From Spisula solida (Eukaryota; Mollusca; Bivalvia; Venerida; Mactridae), in the NCBI GenBank assembly GCA_947247005.1, contig OX365953.1:6453001-6517000 (forward strand): 64,000 bases of DNA, read 5' to 3'. A program made the position numbers and the translations under genes. Position 1 is the stretch's first letter. The number at the start of each line of letters is the position of its first letter. Shown here piece by piece: positions 57,431 through 64,000 of this stretch. The notes under the pieces were generated by a model. The model made no database searches. It had not been told where the DNA came from and saw only the letters and a program-made list of their open reading frames with translations.

Positions 57431-57745
57431 GTGTTGCTTATACTTTGATTGCCCGAAGTGTTGCTTTCACTTTGATTGCCCGAATTGTTGCTTTCACTTT
57501 GATTGACCCGATGTGTTGCTTTCACTTTGATTGACCCGATGTGTTGCTTTCACTTTGATTGACCCGATGTGTTGCTTTCACTTTGATTGACCCGATGTGT
57601 TGCTTTCACTTTGATTGACCCGATGTGTTGCTTTCACTTTGATTGACCCGATGTGTTGCTTTCACTTTGATTGACCCGATGTGTTGCTTTCACTTTGATT
57701 GACCCGATGTGTTGCTTTCACTTTGATTGACCCAAAGCGTTGCTG
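57431..57745 (+). repeat. 28-bp minisatellite, highly homogeneous
   Basis: About eleven units of GTGTTGCTTTCACTTT + GATTGACCCGAT. The first two units are 27 bp (GATTGCCC instead of GATTGACCC) and the rest 28 bp and nearly identical. The uniformity suggests recent expansion from the 3' side. Confidence 0.85.
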
Positions 57746-57752
57746 TTACCCC

Positions 57753-58170
57753 CGCCCGCACTCGAAGTGGACGCTCTATCACTAAGCTATCGAGAAGGTG
57801 GCTCATATACATAATGCCCAAGCAAGTCCTAAAATTTCCTAATTATGCTTTTTAAATATGTTTTTATCTCCAACAAAGGACTAAGAATCTCGTAATTAGG
57901 CTTTTTGTTTTTTATAGAACATTATGATTTGGCACCAGGGCGCTCCGTAGATTGATGATGGATAGTGGTATTGAAATAAAAATTTACCTGTAAGACAAAT
58001 TCACATTCCTCTACCTTGGTACAACAGTGTTCGCTTGAGTGCTAGAGGTCTCGGGTTCGATCTTATGTCGCGACGTACCAAAGTCGTTAAAATGACACTG
58101 GTATGTCTCCCCTTGCTTGATGCTCCTCATTGTTTATTCCAGGTAACTGCTGGTTCGCCTAGTGACATAA
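57753..58170. mobile_element. SINE fragments in opposite orientations
   Basis: CCCGCACTCGAAGTGGACGC to CTAAGCTATCGAGAAGGTGG (57.75-57.80 kb) is a minus-strand SINE head. GTCTCGGGTTCGATCTTATG (58.05 kb) followed by AAAATGACACTGGTATG and TTGCTTGATGCTC is a plus-strand copy with the CORE-like body of the 40.0 kb SINE. Confidence 0.5.
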
Positions 58171-58758
58171 TAATGTGACTTGCTAGTCTCCATATGACTG
58201 AAATATTTGACCAGTGGGATTTAAAACAAGATTCTTTTTATTTAGTACAATTTAACACATACAATGTTTTATACCTATAATCTAAAATAACACACGTGTA
58301 TACTCGTAAATACAAACTCTATGAATAAACAACAATAACATACAGACATGTTTCTGTCTCAAATTTATTTGGAGTAAGACTTTGACCAAGTAATCAGGAC
58401 TGACTAGACATCTTTTATAACCACGTATTTCTCGGAGAGCACAAACTATTGTCTTTTTGCGATTCGAAGTAAACATTTTCTGTGAGGCCAAAATGTGACA
58501 AACTAATAATGCGGTTCTGGTAACATGATAAAAAATATAGGATAGATTTTTAGATTTTTATCCAGTTATCTAAGTGATTTTATTCACCGTAAAATCAACG
58601 CCGCGGTGCTTTCCAGCGAAATGCCAATAAAATGTTTAGACTAGGTGCAAGAAGTAGGGTTACCAGAACCACATATTTTGTTTTGGCCTATAAGTAATTA
58701 AAAGCATTTCAATCCCAATTACATTTTTGTTTCGATGTTTGTCAGTCCAAATCTGTAT

Positions 58759-59113
58759 TCAGTTGACATTGTAATAACTGTCAGGATCAGTACATTTATG
58801 TGACAGAGGGGTAACACCATCACACCTGGGAGTTGTCTGGGCCGATGCTATACTCTCTAATTTGGAGGCGAGTATATCTGAAGTATTCTCCATTCTGGAG
58901 GCGAGTATATCGGGAGTATTCTCCATTCTGGAGGCGAGTATTTCGGATGTACTCATCATTCTGGAGGCGAGCCTTGTGTGACAGCGCTGTTCCCGTGCAT
59001 ACTGTAATCGACTTGTGGCTCTAAACGCTTTGTCCTCCTTTTGTCTTAGTTTCTCAAGTGTCGTCTGCTTGAAATTCCTTTCGTTTTGTGTGCGTCTGTC
59101 TGACACTTCCTTT
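58759..59113 (-). CDS. Stathmin-like B, terminal exon
   Basis: Paralogue of 43352-43673 with the same acceptor (cttcttttatag) and stop context. It carries three 11-residue L-A-S-R-M repeats rather than two; the extra unit is L-A-S-R-M-M-S-T-S-E-I. Other changes are F to Y, R to H, I to K and M to S. The frame is intact. AATAAA follows at 58579-58584 (minus). Confidence 0.8.
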
Positions 59114-59658
59114 CTATAAAAGAAGCAGGAATATAACTAATTGAATTAGGGAGAAAATTATAGTTCTAATTTAGCTCTTGGATATTACGCAGTATGTTTT
59201 ACAATATCCGGTTAATGTTTTTATACGGCTGCTTTTAAGGTGGAACCACGCTATAAATTTATTGTTCATAGTGTGGTTCAACCTTAAATATTTGAAACCG
59301 ATAAGCACGCACGTAATACAAATATACCCATACATGTACAATAATAAAATAATCGGACAGGGAATGCAGCATTGAACAGAAATAACAGAACACAGAAGGC
59401 ACATGAAGACGTGCAAGTGGATTATGATGAACAGATAATATCAATTATTTTGAACCTTCAGCAATTACATACACGCATCTGTGCAAGGGCATTTTGTAGT
59501 CAGTCTGCATTGTCCCAAACGTTGTTGACAGTAATACGTCTGGTATAAACAATGAATGACGCCCTCATTTTGACCTTGCACAAACCACACCGAAAATGAA
59601 GTGTAAGGGGTGGGTAATCCAGAACTAGGGTATTTTAAAGTTAAGCTAGGGAACTTAC

Positions 59659-59759
59659 ACTAATCTAGAATGCGCACGAGCCGCCTGTATCTTCTTATTG
59701 ATGTGACTTGTTCTCTTGTTGTCCGCACTCTCTAACTTCTGTTCTGTAGCCATACGGAT
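59659..59759 (-). CDS. Stathmin-like B, exon 4
   Basis: 101 bp with intact acceptor and donor, encoding the same peptide as gene A exon 4. The three nucleotide differences I can see are synonymous, which argues that both copies have been under protein-level constraint. Confidence 0.8.
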
Positions 59760-60904
59760 CTATAAATATACAATGCATTACAAGCATTATGTTTTAGATG
59801 TACAGTACAACCTCTACAGAGCGGCCCTCCATAGACCAACAACCTGTCTTAAGCAAAATATAAATTTTCTTCCAGGAACTACCATTTACTGTATACAGTT
59901 TACCTCTTCATAGCAACGAACTCTGAACAACAATAAACTTTGCGTTTCCCAATGGGTGTCGCTCTGGGGAAGTTGTACTGTAAAGTAACATTATAGAAAC
60001 AAACAATTAAACTGTGTGCTTTAATCTGAAAAGCGCATGCAGAACGCGTTTTTACACATTTGTAACACACATGCATTTCCAGTGTTCATTTACATTATGC
60101 TCATTCAAGATTTTCCGAGTACCTAAGTACTCGATCGGAAGTTTGACCGAGTAATTGAGTACCAATTTTGGTACTCGTTGCCATCCTTAATGATAATACA
60201 TTGTATCCATGATTCCTCTGATACTGGTAAGATAATGATGTTATGGAATATCATTTATAATTTTAAGAACGGCAGCTATCCACAAATTTGGTGATCGTTA
60301 TTTCACATATCAATGATTAAACCATTGTTATGACGTCACGCTATTGTTCTCATCGTCCAATATATTTAATATTGGACGGCTATCAATGGCTTACTGTCCA
60401 ATATGTTTACTCAACTGTCCAATATTACTACACACAAATATTGGACTGCTACAATAAACCAAAAGAAAACACGGACATACCAATCAATGACTACTGTGTT
60501 TAATAAAGATGCATGATACATACATATAGAACAAATATATTAAATAACTACATGTTACATCATATTGATAGTCCATCAGCATTCATATTAGTCCATTGTT
60601 TAGAATTGCACGCGAAACGAGACACAATTTCCCTGACATTTTACTTCAATTTTGTGTTCATATATAGCACCATGTTGGTATATAATCCTGTACATCGGGG
60701 AGTTTGTTGTAACCGGCGTGCTGTACACATAACTGGATCTTAATCATGTAATTTGTCTTTGGTCGAGGATAGAAACCCTGCAAACAATATCCGTTCGTTT
60801 ATCTGGAATTAAAACAACAACAATCTTTGTAAACATGAAAATCGCAAAGAGGCATGTATACATGACAGGGGGGGGGGGGGGGGCTACAGGACATATGTAT
60901 AACG

Positions 60905-62335
60905 GTGGAAGCTAAACGATCCATGGCTACCATGGGTGACTAGATGATTCATGGCTACCGTAGGCGACTATATGGTTCATTGCTACCATAGGCAGCCTGC
61001 ACGTACCCTACTACTTCAAAAGTCATATCAACCTTCTCATTGTTTACCTATATAAGAAAGGTTACTTTCAATATTTCCGATTATAAAAGTGCCTGTCACA
61101 TTTGTAGCCGTGTAGGTTTATTATTCATTGAAATGGTATATTACGGGTATCAACGTGTAGCTACTATATTTTACTTTCAGGATATATCAACACTTTAGTC
61201 CTTAGATACACACCCGTTTACACACCGAACGTCAGAAACAAGAATACAATTCCTTAATTAGGTCGCTAACTAAGACGTTCAGCAAAACCCAGATTTTCAC
61301 GCTTGTAAACGTGAATTTTGCCTTGAAACAGAATGTATGCTTCACAAACGGGCCTAGCTAGTCATCCTTTCAGTTAGCGTAACTAAATAATTTACCTCAC
61401 ATGCCAATTAAACATCGCAATATTTCACTAGATCGATAATTAAAAAAGAATGTACGAACTTCGCCACCGTCAATTTCCAATTTTATTTTGTATTCCGATA
61501 ACCTTTCGACCTCAACAGATTTCGAAGCGATCGTTTAATTGGCTAGAGTGTGTGTCACGTCATTCATAGTTGTTCAATCGTGTAAGCTCGGCCATTTCCG
61601 TTTGTGTCCGGTGTATATACTGAACTTCTTAATTGATGACCAAAAAAAATTCGCGATTTGACTTATATTGTGTTAAGGGTGTGTATTTAAGGACTAAACT
61701 GTTTATATATCTGGAAAGTAAAATATCTTGGCTACACGATGATACCTGTAAGATAGCATTTGAGTGAATAAATAAAAGAATACGACAAGTTATGTGACAG
61801 GCACTCCATTCTTCGTGATTCACCTTGTCATAACATAGTAAACAGTGGTAAAATCCGATTTGGCCGGGGTAGTATTTGGGTACGTGCTGACTGCCTATGG
61901 CTACCATGGGCGGAGGAGGATTAATGGCTACCATGGGCGAAGGGGATATTCATGGCTACCAGGGGCGACTAGATGATTCATGGCTACCATGGGCGACTAG
62001 ATGATTCATGGCTACCATGGGCGGAGGAGGAGTTATGGCTTTCATGGGCTGATGGAGGATTCATGGCTACCATAGGCGAAGGGGGGATTCATGGCTACCA
62101 TGGGCGGATAGAGGTTTACATGGCTACCGTGGCTGATAGTGGATTCATGGCTACCAGGGGCGAATAGAGGATTAATGGCTACCAGGGGCGAATAGAGGAT
62201 TAATGACTACCATGGGTGGATAGAGGGTCCGGGGCTATCAGAGGTGGCTAGAGGATTCATGGCTACCAGGGGCGGCTAGTGGATTACTGGCTACTAGGAT
62301 CGACTAGAGGATTCATGGCTACCTTTGGGCGGCTA
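60905..62335 (+). repeat. GGCTACCATGGGCG minisatellite, split by an insertion
   Basis: Units of about 27-30 bp (GATTCATGGCTACCATGGGC followed by ga/ggctagag) occur at 60.91-60.99 and 61.90-62.34 kb. The gap is filled by the fold-back element at 60991-61895. The short plus-strand ORF at 61.97-62.17 kb is repeat read-through. Confidence 0.8.
60991..61895. mobile_element. 905-bp fold-back element with long inverted arms
   Basis: GGCAGCCTGCACGTACCC at the left is inverted at the right (GGGTACGTGCTGACTGCC). Pairing continues through GTGCCTGTCACA, CGTGTAGC, 'atattttactttc' and AGTCCTTAGATACACACCC, giving arms of about 240 bp. TA flanks both ends (60989-60990 and 61896-61897), and the host is the minisatellite. 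There is no transposase; the 101-codon minus ORF is arm sequence. Confidence 0.7.
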
Positions 62336-63034
62336 CGTGATACATACATAACACGGATAGATGCAGGTTATATTTGTATTTGAAATTTTAAAAGTTAAAC
62401 AACGGACTTGATGGCATTTATTTATGAAGTAAAATTACAGTTGAAGAACTGATTTAATATCAATTATTTACGCCGAATGAAAAATAACACCTACCTGTAA
62501 CTTGCTCAGATGGTTGAAGAAATCCAAAGTCACCTAAAGATTGTTTTAGCGTTACATTAACATCACGGTTGGACGCCTATTTTTTCATTTATATTTCACC
62601 ATTCACAATGTCAGCAATTAAATCCCATTTAAATTTGAAATTTCACATATTCCATATTATTTTGAATGACAAAAATTTCACTTCCAATGTATAAAGACGC
62701 CATTTTTGTGAGACAGTTTAGGTGGGTAAATTGAACCCCTACACGGCTAGTAAAATCTAGTTATGATTTCAACACAGTGTGTGTAAATTCATTGTTATTG
62801 GATTAGTTCGTGAGATCATATTTTCACGTGTCCATTTAATCTGTTAATGGATTGACAAACATGAGGTTAGGGAAGGGATCATTTTGTTGCATTTAAAAGA
62901 AGTAATGATGTTGGTTTTGTCTTTTCAGTTCCATTGTTGTCTATATTTTTGCAGACAACTGCTGTAGAAGTAACTATTTGGTTGCAACAAAGCGATTATT
63001 AACAATATTCAGTTTGTAAACAATGGTTTAAGTA

Positions 63035-63144
63035 AGATATACGACTCAAACTGTCAATTATGAAATATATTGAACTATCTTCGGCGCAGGCGCGCCTCAG
63101 ATAGTCCAATATTTTTCATAATGGACAGTTTTCGTCGTATATCT
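63035..63144. repeat. 110-bp hairpin with GC-rich loop
   Basis: The arms 63035-63080 and 63099-63144 are 46 bp each and nearly complementary (AGATATACGACTCAAACTGT against ACAGTTTTCGTCGTATATCT). The loop is TCGGCGCAGGCGCGCCTC. It lies exactly at the right edge of the extra DNA in copy B. Confidence 0.75.
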
Positions 63145-63198
63145 ATTACATATGCTCGGAGTAACAACTACAGTGTTAATAAAATATCGTATACTCAC

Positions 63199-63308
63199 AG
63201 GTCCTGGGCGTTGTTTGATAGGTGGTAACATTGACATCTTCATAGGACGGCTGTCCATTTCCACTGTAAAGGCCACGCCCCCTTTAGCTACCCAGCTATC
63301 GTAGACAA
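63199..63308 (-). CDS. Stathmin-like B, exon 3
   Basis: 110 bp, intact splice sites (acceptor attttcag, donor CCT|GTGAGT). It has the same tubulin-capping-like segment as gene A, with V to M and R to K. The intron to exon 4 is 3.4 kb here against 0.6 kb in A, because of the repeat-rich extra DNA. Confidence 0.8.
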
Positions 63309-63910
63309 CTGAAAATAGGTACAATTATCATAGAATTTAATAAAAAAAACATCCCATGACCATCACAGGCATCTTAAACAGCTAATAAATGAACAAATGT
63401 ATACACAAATTTATTTTGGATAGATTGTTGAACATATTCTACAACCTCTTTCAATCCTTCTCCACACCTTTTATCTAATGGTATCCATCGCTACGAGGAA
63501 ATGAGATAACCAACATTTAATTTGTATTATCTCTGATAATTTTAACTACTTATTTGCCTCGCAGACAGACACGCCACTTGGCTTTTAGGAATGCATGGGA
63601 CAGTAGCTAACCATTAAGTTTGTACACTGCGCGTCTAGCGATATATATACTGGTACCATTTTGTCTTTGGTTTGACAAGACCACGGATGGAACCCTTGGC
63701 CTCCCACGCACAATGCGGACGCTCTAACTCTAGACTATTGTGGCGGTATATGTCACTGACTAGCATGCATGTATTTCCTATTGTCATTTGAATATCCTCT
63801 CTACAACCCCCTCAACATAATAACCTAGATTATATCTCATTACTTAGAACTCTTCAAGCCTAAGTCCCCAGGCTTTGGCTATCAGGAAGATAGAACACTG
63901 GTCCACTTAC

Positions 63911-64000
63911 TCAATGATTCCCTAGACTTTGTCTTTCTCGCTTCAATGGCTTTCCGCTTCTTCTCTCTCCGTTTTTCTTTTCTCTTGGCCAACCAAGTTG
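63911..64000 (-). CDS. Stathmin-like B, exon 2 (partial, cut by window end)
   Basis: The 90 bp present are identical to the 3' end of gene A exon 2 by eye, including the donor A|GTAAGT. It encodes the basic helix K-R-K-E-K-R-R-E-K-K-R-K and R-E-S-L. The rest of the gene lies beyond the window. Confidence 0.8.
   Translation of the reverse strand, partial: QLGWPREKKNGERRSGKPLKRERQSLGNH

Larger units (their letters stand above)
60317..63149. other. 2.8 kb extra DNA in an intron of stathmin-like B
   Basis: Copy A reads CAATGA|ATATGCTCGG at the junction; copy B has 2,833 bp between these words. The block contains GTCCAATAT-rich inverted sequences near its left edge (60.35-60.45 kb), a G16 run (60868-60883), a GGCTACCATGGGCG minisatellite split by a fold-back element, and a long hairpin at its right edge. 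62336-63034 shows nothing recognisable. No ORF in it is convincing. Confidence 0.75.
58184..64000 (-). repeat. Segmental duplication, copy B
   Basis: It matches 42761-45720 through exons, introns, the MITE and the SINE. Copy B has 2,833 bp (60317-63149) not found in A. The duplication continues past the window end. Confidence 0.9.

Noticed and set aside
61629..61934. 101-codon minus-strand ORF
   Set aside because: It lies in one arm of the 905-bp fold-back element and runs into the minisatellite.

Overview
This is an AT-rich eukaryotic nuclear window, almost certainly from a bivalve mollusc. Coding DNA is sparse, introns are long with GT..AG borders, and the DNA is packed with repeats typical of bivalve genomes: (GTCC)n-bearing elements with terminal hairpins, CORE-like tRNA-derived SINEs, and many short TA- or TTAA-flanked MITEs. 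No rRNA, intact tRNA gene, CRISPR array, viral gene or transposase ORF is visible. The species assignment is inference; no identity search was possible.

Genes, left to right. (1) 1-13.5 kb: the last two coding exons of a plus-strand gene (423-539 and 13307-13465). They encode a Pro/Arg-rich, SH3-ligand-like tail of unknown family and are separated by a 12.8 kb intron filled with mobile DNA. (2) 32.8-33.0 kb: an orphan Cys-containing possible terminal exon on the minus strand. (3) 35.1-37.2 kb: a complete single-exon TRIM-type gene of 724 aa (RING, two B-boxes, coiled coil, NHL-like propeller). (4) 43.35-47.29 kb: a complete five-exon minus-strand gene that I assembled from splice sites and phases. 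It has a basic N-terminal extension, a stathmin-like domain and a C-terminal run of 11-residue repeats. (5) 58.76-64.0 kb: a second, very similar copy of the same gene in tandem on the minus strand. Its 5' part runs off the window. The two copies are a recent segmental duplication (about 42.76-45.72 and 58.18-64.0 kb). The second carries 2.8 kb of extra repetitive DNA in one intron and one more 11-residue repeat.

Repeat architecture. The 540-13306 intron holds a 4,420 bp terminal-inverted-repeat element. It is built of 172-bp repeats around a 41-bp array and sits inside a 68-bp minisatellite, so its target duplication (CCA) can be read directly. The same intron holds a TTAA-flanked MITE and several nested elements with a Helentron-like layout. 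The 13.5-35 kb stretch holds a TA-flanked mariner-like MITE, fold-back elements, tandem arrays, a 37-bp palindromic minisatellite enclosed in its own inverted repeat, and a 4.9 kb region bounded by 450-bp inverted arms carrying GTAACGTACAC motifs. The 47-58 kb intergenic stretch is again MITEs, SINE relics and minisatellites. Most short ORFs in the window are read-through of these repeats and are not annotated as genes.
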